Origin: an uncultured Maribacter sp.
GTDB lineage: Bacteria; Bacteroidota; Bacteroidia; Flavobacteriales; Flavobacteriaceae
Reading direction: 5' to 3'
Assembly: GCA_947493885.1 (NCBI GenBank)
Contig: CANLTE010000001.1
Span: 714,591-778,590 of the forward strand
Length of the DNA: 64,000 bases
Part shown: piece after piece, positions 1 through 10,000 of the stretch
How positions within the stretch are numbered: the stretch's first letter is position 1
Layout: each line of letters opens with the position of its first letter
Notes under the pieces: generated by a model
Databases searched by the model: none
What the model saw: only the letters and a program-made list of their open reading frames with translations
What the model was told of the DNA's origin: nothing
Made by a program: the position numbers and the translations under genes

Positions 1-2023
1 GGTAATTATACCCGTAATTATTTTCTGTAATTTTATTTCTATTATCTGAGACAAACTCATAGATATCACTAGTTGCTAAATCATCAAAATAATCTTTCGT
101 ATTAGATAAATCTTCTATTTTTTTCCGCAATGAGCTATTTCCTCCATTGTGTTTTAACGATTTTTTATAATAGGATAACGCCTCTTTTTTCTTTCCTGTT
201 TGTTCCAGAGCTTTACCCATATACTCCATTGCTAAAAATGAATAAGGAAATTGCTTTAGTACTTGTTTTATATACGGAATAGATTCCTCATACTTTTTGT
301 ATTCATGTAAATAACTTATATAATCTTTTAAATAAACATTATCACCTGAAATATTCTGATATTGCCTTTTAAACAATTTAAGTACTTTCTCCTTCTGGTT
401 TTGCTTATTGTACATTCTTGCCAGAGACCTTATTGCTCCATAATCAAAATAATCGCTATTAAGATTTTGCAACACTTCTATGGCTTGCTCATCTTCATTT
501 AAATAACCTGTATAAAGAGATACATATATTTTAACAATATTTGTCCAGTCCTTATATTTTGTAGTTAAATACTTTAAGTCTTTTTTTATTGCACTTTTAT
601 CTTCCCTTCGTATACCTAATAAAAGTTTTGCTGAAAATTTATATAGAGAGATATCTGTAGATTCTTCAAACTCTCCAATAAACTTTTCAAACTCTTTTAT
701 TGGGAGCTTAAACAATTCTTTTGCATCTTTAAATCGATAGAAGTATGACAAATAATATTTTTCATCATCTTTTTCTATATTCTTCTTCAATTCTTTTGAT
801 GAAGAATAATCTTTTTCCAAATTATAACATTGAATAAGTAATTTTCTTAAAAAAGAACTATTTGGATACAGTTTTATAAGAGGTAATAAAATATTTTTTG
901 ATTCTTTATACTTTGAATTCCTGAAATATGTATTTATTAGACAAAACTTAAAGAAAAAATCATCTGGGCTGTTTTTAACCTTATTTTTAAAAAATGATTC
1001 AATAGAATTATCCTTAGATATAGGATTAATTTTTAAAACATCTCCCTTTTCATATGGCTTGTAAGTAGAGCTATATTCAATATCCTTTACTTCATTTCCT
1101 TCTTTATCTGTAAATCTTGCAATAAAATATGCTATTCCATTTTTGTCTGCACTTTTAATTAATAATCTATTGTTTCCTTTGGGTAAAGTAATTTCAACAT
1201 TATAAGCATCTAAATCCGTGTACCCATTATTTGTGTTTTCAAGAACAACAACATCATTTAACCAAACCTTGCTTAGTGAGGAATTACCTACTCTTAAAAC
1301 AACTCTTCTTTCCAATGGGTTGTTAATAAAAGTCTGAGCGTAATTCACACCTGCACCATACTCGGAATGATTGGTATAAAACTGATACGCTTCTTTTTCA
1401 AAATTCTTGTTGTTATACCAATTTATATGACCGTTGCTATTTGCATTAAAATCTACGTCCGAAACCGCTTTTATTTCAGGTTCATATTGTGTGTCTAGTC
1501 CACTGCCATTAAGGTTTTCAAACGTTCCGCAATACTGCCAATTCTTTATAACTTTTATTTCATTATTGAGTTTATAATAATCATCCCATTTATTTTCATG
1601 TCTATAAACAACCGACTTCAAATACTTTAAAGCTTCTTTTACTGTAGAATTATTAATAGAGTTTAATTCCAATTGTTTAATTCTATCCACAGTTTGATTA
1701 TTAAAACCTTCCTCTATGTAATTATTAAAAAAGAAATGGTAATTCCATAAAGCATATAAGTAATACTCATAATCTTGATAACCACTAACTTTAGCGATAA
1801 AATCTTCAGAAACTTTAAAAACACCCTTTTCATTATTTAAAACCTTGGTTGTTAAATAATCTTCAATGTTATCTTGCTTATTCTTATTGAATTTTTCCAG
1901 AGATTCTTCTCTTTGATTTTTAAACAAAAGCTGCCAATAATCATCATTATTAGAAACTTCTTGAGAATAACTTTTGGAAAAAGAAATTAAAAAAAATATA
2001 AAAGCAACACGTAAAATTCTCAT
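1..2023 (-). CDS. Secreted TPR-rich protein, amino-terminal part (probable DUF3857/transglutaminase-type protein), cut by window edge
   Basis: The frame is open from an ATG at 2023 to the left edge, so the carboxy terminus is missing. Residues 1-21 form a signal peptide ending SYSQ, which puts the protein in the periplasm or on the outer membrane. A beta-rich segment starting at about residue 166 (GTFENLNGSG) is followed from roughly residue 330 by helical TPR-like repeats, for example YPNSSFLRKLLIQCY and FPYSFLAMEYMGKALEQ. This order is that of large Bacteroidota proteins that continue into DUF3857 and a transglutaminase-like domain. Those diagnostic domains would lie outside the window, so the family name is an inference. 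No function is claimed beyond an exported scaffold or peptidase-like protein. Confidence 0.7.
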   Translation of the reverse strand, partial: MRILRVAFIFFLISFSKSYSQEVSNNDDYWQLLFKNQREESLEKFNKNKQDNIEDYLTTKVLNNEKGVFKVSEDFIAKVSGYQDYEYYLYALWNYHFFFNNYIEEGFNNQTVDRIKQLELNSINNSTVKEALKYLKSVVYRHENKWDDYYKLNNEIKVIKNWQYCGTFENLNGSGLDTQYEPEIKAVSDVDFNANSNGHINWYNNKNFEKEAYQFYTNHSEYGAGVNYAQTFINNPLERRVVLRVGNSSLSKVWLNDVVVLENTNNGYTDLDAYNVEITLPKGNNRLLIKSADKNGIAYFIARFTDKEGNEVKDIEYSSTYKPYEKGDVLKINPISKDNSIESFFKNKVKNSPDDFFFKFCLINTYFRNSKYKESKNILLPLIKLYPNSSFLRKLLIQCYNLEKDYSSSKELKKNIEKDDEKYYLSYFYRFKDAKELFKLPIKEFEKFIGEFEESTDISLYKFSAKLLLGIRREDKSAIKKDLKYLTTKYKDWTNIVKIYVSLYTGYLNEDEQAIEVLQNLNSDYFDYGAIRSLARMYNKQNQKEKVLKLFKRQYQNISGDNVYLKDYISYLHEYKKYEESIPYIKQVLKQFPYSFLAMEYMGKALEQTGKKKEALSYYKKSLKHNGGNSSLRKKIEDLSNTKDYFDDLATSDIYEFVSDNRNKITENNYGYNY

Positions 2024-2139
2024 GGTTTTGGTATGGTAATGTGGTTCGTATTTTAAGTTTAAAACCTAATAACGAAATTTTTCTACAATTTGGTATTCGT
2101 TAGCACAAAAAAAAGCTTGAGAATGTATTTCACTAAAAA

Positions 2140-3951
2140 TTATAATACGCTATCCTTTATTTTATGCCATATTTTATACAAAATAACACCTGAAATTAAA
2201 GCGCTTAAAGTAAGTGCGATTGCAAGATTTGTTTCTCCATAAATCCAATAACCCGTAGCAAATAAACTACTATAAATTAACACACAACCCAGTACCATTG
2301 CCTTTAAGCCAGCCGGAACTCCCCATTTTTCTTGATTAGTAATAATTTCAACATTTTCTGCTTTAGCTACCGTAATAACTTTTTTCCATCCAAAGCCCCC
2401 AGGTTGAATTTTTTTATAAAACTGCTGTAAAACTTCCATTGATTCTGGTTGGGTAATAAATGTAGTTATTATCCAAATTAATGAGGTTATTAACACAACC
2501 GAAGGGTATTCCATCCAATCTGGAAAAACTCCTGTATCCTCATGAAAAAAGAACGCTCCTATAGGGGTCAACTTAAAAAGAACAGAAATAATACCTGAGG
2601 CAAACATTGCTGAAATTTCGCTCCACGCATTAATTCGCCACCAAAACCATCGTAAAATAAATATTAACCCCGTGCCTGCTCCAAAAGTTAACAAAACCTC
2701 AAATAATTGTAGTGCATTTTTAAGCGTCAACGCTAAGGCTGCACTTAATACCATTAATAATATTGTTGAAAGTCTACCCACTGCAACAAGTTTTTTTTCT
2801 GATGCTTTAGGATTAATTTGTTGCTTATAAAAATCATAAACAACATATGACGACCCCCAATTTAATTGGGTTGATATGGTACTCATATAAGCAGCAACCA
2901 ACGAAGCAAGCACTAAACCTAACAATCCACTTGGTAATTTTGTTAACATTGCGGAATAGGCCAAATCATGCCCTAATTTATCTTCTGCAACATTTGGAAA
3001 CGCTTCTTGTATGCTCGCTAAATCAGGAAAAACAACTAAAGACGCTAATGCAACTAAAATCCAAGGCCATGGTCGTAATGCATAATGCATAATGTTGAAA
3101 AAAAATGTGGCACCAATAGCATGATTCTCATTTTTGGCCGCCAACATTCGTTGGGCAATATAACCCCCTCCTCCAGGTTCTGACCCAGGATACCAAGAAC
3201 TCCACCACTGTACAGCCAAAGGAATTATAAACAATGTTATCAGTGCCTTTTTATTACTAAAATCTGGCACTAAATTTAGTTTATCTGTAACGTTTTCATT
3301 TTGTAAAAGTGCTTTTATACCACCAACTTCAGGGATATTTACTAAAAAATAAGCTGCGGCAATTGCGCCAGACATTGCTACAAAAAACAATAGAAAATCC
3401 GTATACACCACACCTTTAAAGCCTCCTAAAACACTAAAAATCACAGTAACCAATCCTCCACAAATAACGGTTTGCCAAGGTTCCAAACCAAGCATGATTC
3501 CTCCAATTTTTATAGCAGCAAGTGTTACTCCTGCCATAGTAATTACGTTAAAAAAAACACCCAAATATACTGCTCTAAACTTTCGTAAAAATTCAGCAGG
3601 TGCTCCTCCATACCTTAGCTCATAAAATTCTAAATCGGTTTTAACATTACTCTTTCTCCACAACTTGGCATAAATAAAAACGGTAAGTAGCCCTGTAATT
3701 AAAAACGCCCACCAAACCCAATTGCCAGACACACCATTGGTTCTAACAATATCGGTAACCAAATTAGGGGTATCTGTTGAAAACGTTGTTGCTACCATAG
3801 ATAAACCAAGCAACCACCAGGGCATTGTTCTCCCTGACAAAAAAAACTCAGAAGAACTTTCTCCTGATTTTTTCGAAACAACAATCCCAATTATTAATAC
3901 AATAGAAAAGAAAACTATAATAATACCATAGTCTAAAATACTAAGCTCCAT
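2140..3951 (-). CDS. Sodium:solute symporter family (SSS) transporter
   Basis: This 603-residue integral membrane protein has about 13-15 hydrophobic segments spread over its whole length, as is usual for the SSS family. Family-type signatures are the first helix followed by SEFFLSGRTMPWW and the segment STDTPNLVTDIVR in helix 2. These proteins use the Na+ gradient to take up sugars, sialic acid or other small solutes. The substrate cannot be read from the sequence. The gene is divergent from the TauE/SafE-type permease at 4024 and lies just upstream of the FecI/SusCD locus, so import of a sugar released by that locus is plausible. The ATG at 3951 directly precedes a good first membrane helix. 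No frameshift or truncation is seen. Confidence 0.9.
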   Translation of the reverse strand: MELSILDYGIIIVFFSIVLIIGIVVSKKSGESSSEFFLSGRTMPWWLLGLSMVATTFSTDTPNLVTDIVRTNGVSGNWVWWAFLITGLLTVFIYAKLWRKSNVKTDLEFYELRYGGAPAEFLRKFRAVYLGVFFNVITMAGVTLAAIKIGGIMLGLEPWQTVICGGLVTVIFSVLGGFKGVVYTDFLLFFVAMSGAIAAAYFLVNIPEVGGIKALLQNENVTDKLNLVPDFSNKKALITLFIIPLAVQWWSSWYPGSEPGGGGYIAQRMLAAKNENHAIGATFFFNIMHYALRPWPWILVALASLVVFPDLASIQEAFPNVAEDKLGHDLAYSAMLTKLPSGLLGLVLASLVAAYMSTISTQLNWGSSYVVYDFYKQQINPKASEKKLVAVGRLSTILLMVLSAALALTLKNALQLFEVLLTFGAGTGLIFILRWFWWRINAWSEISAMFASGIISVLFKLTPIGAFFFHEDTGVFPDWMEYPSVVLITSLIWIITTFITQPESMEVLQQFYKKIQPGGFGWKKVITVAKAENVEIITNQEKWGVPAGLKAMVLGCVLIYSSLFATGYWIYGETNLAIALTLSALISGVILYKIWHKIKDSVL

Positions 3952-3993
3952 AAAATGATTTTGGTTACTGGTTAAAGGTAAAATAATTTAGAA

Positions 3994-4001
3994 TACTTTT
4001 G
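3994..4001 (+). promoter_or_regulatory. Possible -7 element (TACTTTTG) for the TauE/SafE-type gene
   Basis: The octamer fits the Bacteroidota -7 consensus TAnnTTTG and lies 22 bases before the GTG at 4024. No well-spaced TTTG -33 element is seen: the nearest TTTG is 30 bases upstream. This is a weak call resting on the -7 element alone. Confidence 0.3.
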
Positions 4002-4023
4002 TTTTTCTTTCTAAACATACACC

Positions 4024-4779
4024 GTGTTTTTACTTTCGAATATTGAAACTACTTTTTCTATCTGGAGTATTGCTTTTTTAGCTGCTATTATATTAGGTAT
4101 ATCTAAATCAGGTATAAAGGGAATATCAGTGGTAATTGTTGCATTAATGGCTATTGCTTTCGGAGCAAAACAATCCACAGGTTTACTTACTCCGTTACTT
4201 GTTGTTGGAGATGCTTTTGCAGTAATCTACTACAAGCGTCATACACAATGGAAATATATTGTGCGCTTTTTGCCTTGGATGATATTAGGTATACTCGTGG
4301 GTGTTTTTATTGGACAAAACATTCCTGAAAAAACTTTTAAATTCATCATGGCTTTTGTTATTCTAGGTAGTGTAATAATGATGTATTGGTGGGATAAAAA
4401 AAAGTCAAAAAAAGTGCCTACTCATTGGGCTTTTGCAGGGCTGATTGGGACCATCGCTGGAGTAACAACAATGATAGGGAATTTGGCAGGATCATTTTCC
4501 AACATCTTTTTTTTAGCAATGCGATTACCAAAAAATCAGTTTATTGGTACCGCTGCAACCCTGTTTTTAATTACGAATATATTTAAACTCCCGTTTCATT
4601 ATTTTGTTTGGAAAACTATAAATATGGAAACCTTAATAATTAACTTAAAATTATTACCAGGTTTAGTTTTAGGATTATTTGCAGGCATTTATTTGGTAAA
4701 ACTTATTAAAGATGCCTTTTATCGAAAAATGATTTTAATACTTACAGCACTTGGGGCCTTGTTGATTTTGTTTCGGTAA
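4024..4779 (+). CDS. TauE/SafE (TSUP) family permease
   Basis: The 251-residue product is almost entirely hydrophobic, with about 7-8 membrane helices in two halves, as in the TSUP family (sulfite/sulfoacetate exporters and related anion permeases). Motifs include GISKSGIKG near the amino terminus and the duplicated-type GTIAGVTTMIGNLAG around residues 140-155. The start is GTG at 4024, because the first in-frame ATG lies well inside the protein and would delete the first helix. A TAnnTTTG element lies 22 bases upstream. Some marine glycan loci carry such permeases to remove sulfite or sulfate, but no sulfatase is seen here, so the substrate is open. Confidence 0.85.
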   Translation: MFLLSNIETTFSIWSIAFLAAIILGISKSGIKGISVVIVALMAIAFGAKQSTGLLTPLLVVGDAFAVIYYKRHTQWKYIVRFLPWMILGILVGVFIGQNIPEKTFKFIMAFVILGSVIMMYWWDKKKSKKVPTHWAFAGLIGTIAGVTTMIGNLAGSFSNIFFLAMRLPKNQFIGTAATLFLITNIFKLPFHYFVWKTINMETLIINLKLLPGLVLGLFAGIYLVKLIKDAFYRKMILILTALGALLILFR

Positions 4780-5187
4780 TTATCATAGCTAACAAAAACA
4801 GGGAAACCTCCTAAAACAAAGGAGCTAGAATTTTTAAAAAATAAGCGTATTATTTAAATTATTAATAATTTTTTAAACATTCAACTGATTATTTCATAAA
4901 TTTTTATTAATATTAGAGACGAATTGTACTACAAACAGATTGTTTTATGAACAATCAGTTTTTGTTTTACAACTAAAAAAACTTGACTAATAACTCAAAA
5001 ACATGACTCAGAAACCTATACCTAAAGCACTATTTCCGTAGCATTATAGTATTTCGTATTTAAGGATATAGAAAGCACCATAAAACTTTCTACAATTGTA
5101 ATTTTCTAACCTCAATTCCATATTTGGAATTATAGAGGATAAGGATATTAAACTTTTATGCCAATACAATTAAACAGTTACTAAATT
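4780..5187. other. Gene-free leader between the permease and the ECF sigma gene
   Basis: These 408 AT-rich bases hold no plausible gene. A weak 5-bp stem (ctcct/aggag, about 4806-4822) just after the permease stop could end its transcript. A clearer hairpin at 5110-5138 is listed separately. The only in-frame ATG upstream of the sigma gene (5158) runs into a stop after eight codons. No convincing TTTG/TAnnTTTG promoter pair was found. Confidence 0.5.
5110..5138 (+). promoter_or_regulatory. Hairpin in the leader of the sigma-factor gene
   Basis: The arms cctc-aattcca and tggaatt-ata-gagg pair around a tatt loop, giving a 7-bp perfect inner stem and a 4-bp outer stem separated by a small bulge. 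It lies about 50 bases before the TTG start at 5188 and has no T-run on either strand, so it is not an intrinsic terminator. It could be an operator or an RNA structure in the leader. Its function is unknown. Confidence 0.3.
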
Positions 5188-5751
5188 TTGCAAACTTCAC
5201 GTAAAACTTCCACAAAATTATGGGGAGAGTTAAAAACAGGAGACGTTAATGCTTTAGGCAAATTATACGACTTGTATGTTGATTCTCTTTTTGAATATGG
5301 TGTACATTCTTCTAATGATAAGGAGTATGTAATGGACTGTATACATGATTTGTTCTTAGACTTGTATAAGTACAGAACAAAAATTGTAATACCTGAAAAT
5401 GTTGAGTATTATTTATTTAAATCCCTTCAAAGAAAAATAAATAGAAAATATAAAAGTAAAACTATATCTACTTCAGATATTTCTCTTTTCACACAAAATC
5501 AAATAACTCCTTCTTTTGAAAAAGAAATTATTGCCCAACAGCACAATCATGAAAAGATTAAAAAGTTAAAAACTGCTTTTCAGCAACTTACAAAAAGACA
5601 AAAAAAAGGTATTACCCTAAGGTATTCTGAAAATAGGCCTTATGAAGAAATCGCTGAAATTTTAAATGTTTCTGTATCCTCATCTCGCACCATAATTTAT
5701 AGAGGCATCAAGGTTTTAAGGCAACATTTAGCGGTGTTTCTATCTCTTTAA
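5188..5751 (+). CDS. ECF-type RNA polymerase sigma factor (FecI-like)
   Basis: The 187-residue product has a sigma-70 region 2 at about residues 12-88 (KTGDVNALGKLYDLYVDSLF, then DCIHDLFLDLY) and a region 4 helix-turn-helix at about 122-176 (LTKRQKKGITLRY, then YEEIAEILNVSVSSSRTII). This is the normal size and layout of Bacteroidota ECF sigma factors. The start is TTG at 5188: the ATG at 5158 in the same frame hits a stop, and no other start retains region 2. It is followed 127 bases later by a FecR anti-sigma gene and then susC/susD. This is the arrangement in which a SusC with an STN domain signals through FecR to free the sigma factor for the locus. Confidence 0.92.
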   Translation: MQTSRKTSTKLWGELKTGDVNALGKLYDLYVDSLFEYGVHSSNDKEYVMDCIHDLFLDLYKYRTKIVIPENVEYYLFKSLQRKINRKYKSKTISTSDISLFTQNQITPSFEKEIIAQQHNHEKIKKLKTAFQQLTKRQKKGITLRYSENRPYEEIAEILNVSVSSSRTIIYRGIKVLRQHLAVFLSL

Positions 5752-5878
5752 AACCTCTTTTTTATTTTTTTTAAAAAATATTGTCTATAAAAATCAAACT
5801 ACTTGCTTATTAATTAGTGTAGGGGTTGACTCTATTTTACTTTCTTCTTAACAATGTTAAGAATTCAACAGGTATAAA

Positions 5879-6931
5879 ATGATAGATAACAGCGATTCTC
5901 ATCTAACAACAAACGAAAAAAAGCAACTTAAAAATAAGATTGCAGTATCTATATACGCTTATAAAAGAAAATTGGTACGAAGAAAGGTTGGTTTAGGAGT
6001 AGCTTTTTCCATTGTTCTTGTTTCTTCAATAGTATTATATAATCAACAAAAGCAGCCTTCATTAATAGACGATTATTTACAAATAGCAACAAAGGTAAAA
6101 GCCGATAGTTTAAACGCCGTAGAGCTTATTTTAAGTGACAATAAAAAAATTAACATTTTAGAGGATAACACCACTATTAGTTACTCTAAAACAGGAGAAC
6201 AAGTCTCTATAGGAGCTAATAATACTACTACAGAAGGGGCCGTTAATAGCACAACTGGTTTTAACACAGTAGTTGTGCCATACGGGAAACGTTCAAACAT
6301 AGAACTTTCTGACGGCACCAAAGTCTGGCTAAATTCTGGCTCTAAACTTATATACCCCGTTGTTTTTGCAGAAAATAAAAGAGAAGTTTTTCTAGAAGGA
6401 GAAGGGATTTTTGATGTTTCTCATAACAAAAACAAACCATTTTATGTAATTGCAAAAGATCACGAAATACAGGTTTTAGGAACCGTTTTTAACGTAAGTA
6501 ATTATAGCAACGAAGGGAGCATAGAAACCACTCTTAAAAGCGGAAGCGTTCAAATTAATTACAAAGGAGATTCCTTCTTACGAAGAAATGAATCCGTAAA
6601 AATTAAACCTGGTACATCAGCAAAATATAATAAAACTACCAAACAAATATCATCTAAAACAGTAGATGTAAGTAACTATTTTTCTTGGAGAGAAGGTTTA
6701 TTTATTTTCAAGAAAGATGATTTGGGGCATATTGTAAAACGCCTTTCTCGCTATTATAATGTAAAAATTAGTGTTGATGATGAACTATTGGCAAAGCAAA
6801 CATTTACAGGTTCTTTAGATCTTAAAGAGAATATAGACCAAGTACTCGAAGCTATCAAAGAAACTACAAACTTAGAATATACTAATATCTCTCCATCTAA
6901 AATAATAATAACTAAAACCGAAAACTTATGA
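5879..6931 (+). CDS. FecR-family anti-sigma factor
   Basis: The 350-residue product starts with a short cytoplasmic part of about 38 residues, where the sigma factor would be held. One membrane helix follows at about residues 40-56 (VGLGVAFSIVLVSSIVLY). A periplasmic FecR domain covers about 130-230 (VVVPYGKRSNIELSDGTKVW, FLEGEGIFDVSH), and a carboxy-terminal DUF4974-type domain covers about 270-345 (LSRYYNVKISVDDELL, FTGSLDLKENIDQVLEAI). The family transmits the signal of an occupied TonB transporter across the inner membrane. The gene lies between the cognate ECF sigma gene and susC. The 109 bases after its stop hold the hairpins of a candidate antisense RNA. Confidence 0.93.
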   Translation: MIDNSDSHLTTNEKKQLKNKIAVSIYAYKRKLVRRKVGLGVAFSIVLVSSIVLYNQQKQPSLIDDYLQIATKVKADSLNAVELILSDNKKINILEDNTTISYSKTGEQVSIGANNTTTEGAVNSTTGFNTVVVPYGKRSNIELSDGTKVWLNSGSKLIYPVVFAENKREVFLEGEGIFDVSHNKNKPFYVIAKDHEIQVLGTVFNVSNYSNEGSIETTLKSGSVQINYKGDSFLRRNESVKIKPGTSAKYNKTTKQISSKTVDVSNYFSWREGLFIFKKDDLGHIVKRLSRYYNVKISVDDELLAKQTFTGSLDLKENIDQVLEAIKETTNLEYTNISPSKIIITKTENL

Positions 6932-6945
6932 AATAAAAGCGCAAA

Positions 6946-7027
6946 CAAAAAAACCAGAAGATGGACCAACATCTTCTGGCTAATAAAAATTAACATCGCT
7001 GTTTTACACAGCAACATTAACTAATGA
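6946..7027 (-). ncRNA. Candidate antisense small RNA opposite the susC leader
   Basis: Read on the minus strand, three signals follow in order. First is a promoter-like pair, TTTG (7063-7060) and TAATTTTG (7041-7034), spaced by 18 bases. Next is a small stem gctgt/acagc with a 5-base loop (6998-7012). Last is a perfect 10-bp stem, ccagaagatg/catcttctgg (6954-6979), followed directly by seven T residues (6953-6947). A start 6-8 bases after the -7 element would give an RNA of about 80 nucleotides, entirely complementary to the 5' leader of susC. In Bacteroides, antisense RNAs of this type (DonS-like) sit between anti-sigma and susC genes and repress susC. The end points here are predictions; no transcript data exist. 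Confidence 0.5.
6947..6979 (-). terminator. Intrinsic terminator facing away from susC
   Basis: This is a perfect 10-bp stem (6954-6963 with 6970-6979) with a 6-base spacer. On the minus strand it is followed by seven T residues; on the plus strand it is followed by ctaataaaaa, so it can only terminate minus-strand transcription. No minus-strand gene lies to the right, which is why it is read as the end of an antisense RNA. Confidence 0.6.
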
Positions 7028-7033
7028 AAAAAA

Positions 7034-7063
7034 CAAAATTATGAATAAAATAGTTAAATCAAA
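7034..7063 (-). promoter_or_regulatory. Minus-strand promoter-like pair overlapping the susC start
   Basis: TTTG (7063-7060), an 18-base spacer and TAATTTTG (7041-7034) match the Bacteroidota -33/-7 elements, with a spacer one base below the usual 19-21. The -7 element ends at the A of the susC start codon. It would drive transcription to the left, into the candidate antisense RNA. Confidence 0.45.
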
Positions 7064-10000
7064 CTATTTAGGGTTTTCAACGCCCCTAAGGGTCTGCACA
7101 TTAACCATTATGAGAGTTTTCCTTCTAATAATTGTCTTAGGTCTCGGTTCAGCATATGCGAATCCATCTTACGCACAAACTAAAATAGATATTAATGTTA
7201 ACAACATTACTCTAGAAGATTTGTTTCAAGAAATACAGAATAAAAGCGAATTTGTATTTTTTTATAAAGATGACACTATAGACAAAAACAAAAAAGTATC
7301 TATTCATTTTAGTCAAGTTCCTGTATCTACAATATTAGAAGCAGTATTTTACAAAACTGGATTAACTTTTAAAATTAAAGACAGACAAGTAATCATAAAA
7401 AAAGCTCCTAAAAGAAGGTTCAAAAAAACTTCCTCTTTAATTACTCCTCCACCAGTGCAGTCAGAAATATCCGGAATTGTTGTGGATGAGAGCGGATTAC
7501 CATTACCAGGCGCTAATGTTCTGGTTAAAGGCACTACAAACGGAACACAAACTGATTTTGATGGAAATTTCACCTTAAATGCTGACCCTAATTCCACATT
7601 AGTAGTTAGCTACCTTGGTTATGCTACAAAAGAAGTTCCTTTAAATGGGCAAGCTACAATTAGCATTACATTGGCAGAAGACGCGAGTCAATTACAAGAA
7701 GTAGTAATACTTGGTTATGCTTCGCAAACCAGGGGAGATATTACTGGTTCGGTAGCTTCCGTAGATATGGATGAAGCCATAAAAGCTCCTGTAACTAATG
7801 CAGCTGAAATACTTCAGGGGCGCGCATCAGGTGTTACAGTTATAAAAAATAACACTCCTGGTTCTGCTCCAAAAATTAATATTCGTGGATTCGGAACAAC
7901 CAATAATACAGACCCACTATACATTATTGATGGAGTACAAACCGATGATCCTAATGTATTAAACAATATTAACCCCGCCGATATAGATCAAATGAACGTT
8001 CTTAAAGATGGAGCTGCGGCAATTTATGGAGCAAGGGCGTCAAACGGTGTTGTTATAATTACAACTAAAAGTGGTGGTTATAACATGGACGCTGTAGAAG
8101 TATCTGTAGACATGTATACTGGTTTTTCAAAAATAACTAATGCGCCAGATATGCTAAACGCACAACAACATGCAGATATGCTTTGGCAAAGTTTTACCAA
8201 TGATGGAGCTGCCCTTCAACATGGACAATATGGTTCTGGAGCAACACCAACCGTACCTTCGTCAATTGTTGGATACACGAGAGTAGAGTCTTATGACCCT
8301 ATTACGTTTGCTCCAGCAGGAACATATAATGCGACTGTTACCCCAGGTGGAACGGATTGGGTTGACGCTCTTACTCAAAACGCACCTATTTCCAACTTTT
8401 CTGTTTCTCTTTCTAATGGAACAGAGTCTGGAAAATACTTTATGTCTGTTGGATACCTCACAAATGATGGGGTTCTATTAGATACTGGTTTTGATCGTAT
8501 TAGTACAAGATTAAACTCCGAATTTAAAATTGGAGAAAAAGTAAAAATTGGAGAACATTTAAATGTTTCTTATTCTAAAACCAGAGCAGGAGATAAGGAG
8601 TCCTTAGAATCCGCTATACGTATGACTCCCTTACTACCGGTAAGAGACGATAATGGAGAATTTGCTGGAGTTGCAGGTCCAAGTCTCGGAAACACAAGAA
8701 ACCCTGTAGCGCAAAATTTTAGAACTAGAAATGACTATACTAAAAGATATGCTGTTTTTGGAGATGTATATTTAAGCTATAATATTTTAGATGAATTGAC
8801 TTTTAAAACTAGTTTAGCTGGTGGTTTCAATACGTTTGATCGCAGAGCTTTTAAATCACTGGATCCAGAACATGGAGAACCAATTTCTGACAGATCATTA
8901 ACAGAGCAAGACGATACTAGTTTTAATTGGATCTGGACAAACACTCTAAATTATAATAAGTCTTTTGGAGAGCATAGTATTAATGCTTTAATTGGTATCG
9001 AAGCCCTTAAGGGGTCTAGTAAAGGCAAACAAATAACTCGTACTGGATACCTTTTTGAAGACCCTAATTTTTACCTGCCTAGTAATGGTACAGGAGCAAC
9101 TAACGTAGATAGTGCATTTGATGGTTTTAATTCTCTTTTCTCCATTTTTGGAACGGTTAATTATTCGTATGCTGATAAATATTATGCAACAGTAACAGTT
9201 CGTCAAGATGAATCTTCTCGTTTCTTAGGGGATAACAAAAGTGACATTTTTCCGTCTTTCAGTGCTGGCTGGCAAATTAGTAATGAAAATTTTTATCCTA
9301 CTAATGCCTTTGTAAATAGATTAAAATTAAAAGGTTCATGGGGTAAATTAGGAAACCAATCATTACCTATAGACAATCCTACAGCAAACATCTCAATACT
9401 TAGCGATCAATACGCAAATTATGCACTTAGTGGAAATAGTATTATTACTGGGGCAATACTTAGTCAAGTAGGTAATACAGATTTAAGATGGGAAACCAGT
9501 GAAACTTCCAATTTTGGAGTAGAGCTATCTATTCTAGACAGTAAACTTACTTTTGAAGCAGAGTATTTTCATATTTCTACGGAAGATTTAATTACCCAAG
9601 ATTTTAGTGCAATTAGCTCAACAGCAATAGATGCTAGTGCTCCTTATGTTAATTTAGGGAATATTAAAAATACTGGTTTTGATCTAAGTTTAGGATATTT
9701 TGACAAAACGGACTCAGGTTGGTCTTATGGAATTTCTGCTAATTTATCGCATTACAAAAACGAAGTAACCGATCTTATTGATGGTGCACCTGTAACAGGT
9801 ACTGGTAAAGATTTAAGAGGGCAAACGCCAACAAGAACAGAGATTGGACAACCAATATCATTCTTTTATGGTCGTAAAGTTATTGGATTTACAGATGAAG
9901 GTAGATTTGAATATGCCAATATAAACGAAGACAATGTTGTTGATGATGGTGATAGAACAAATATTGGTTCTCCACATCCAGATTTTACCTATGGAATTAA

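Noticed and set aside
6754..7017. 87-codon minus-strand frame across the end of fecR
   Set aside because: It is mostly antisense to fecR codons with no recognisable protein; the minus-strand signals here fit a non-coding RNA better.
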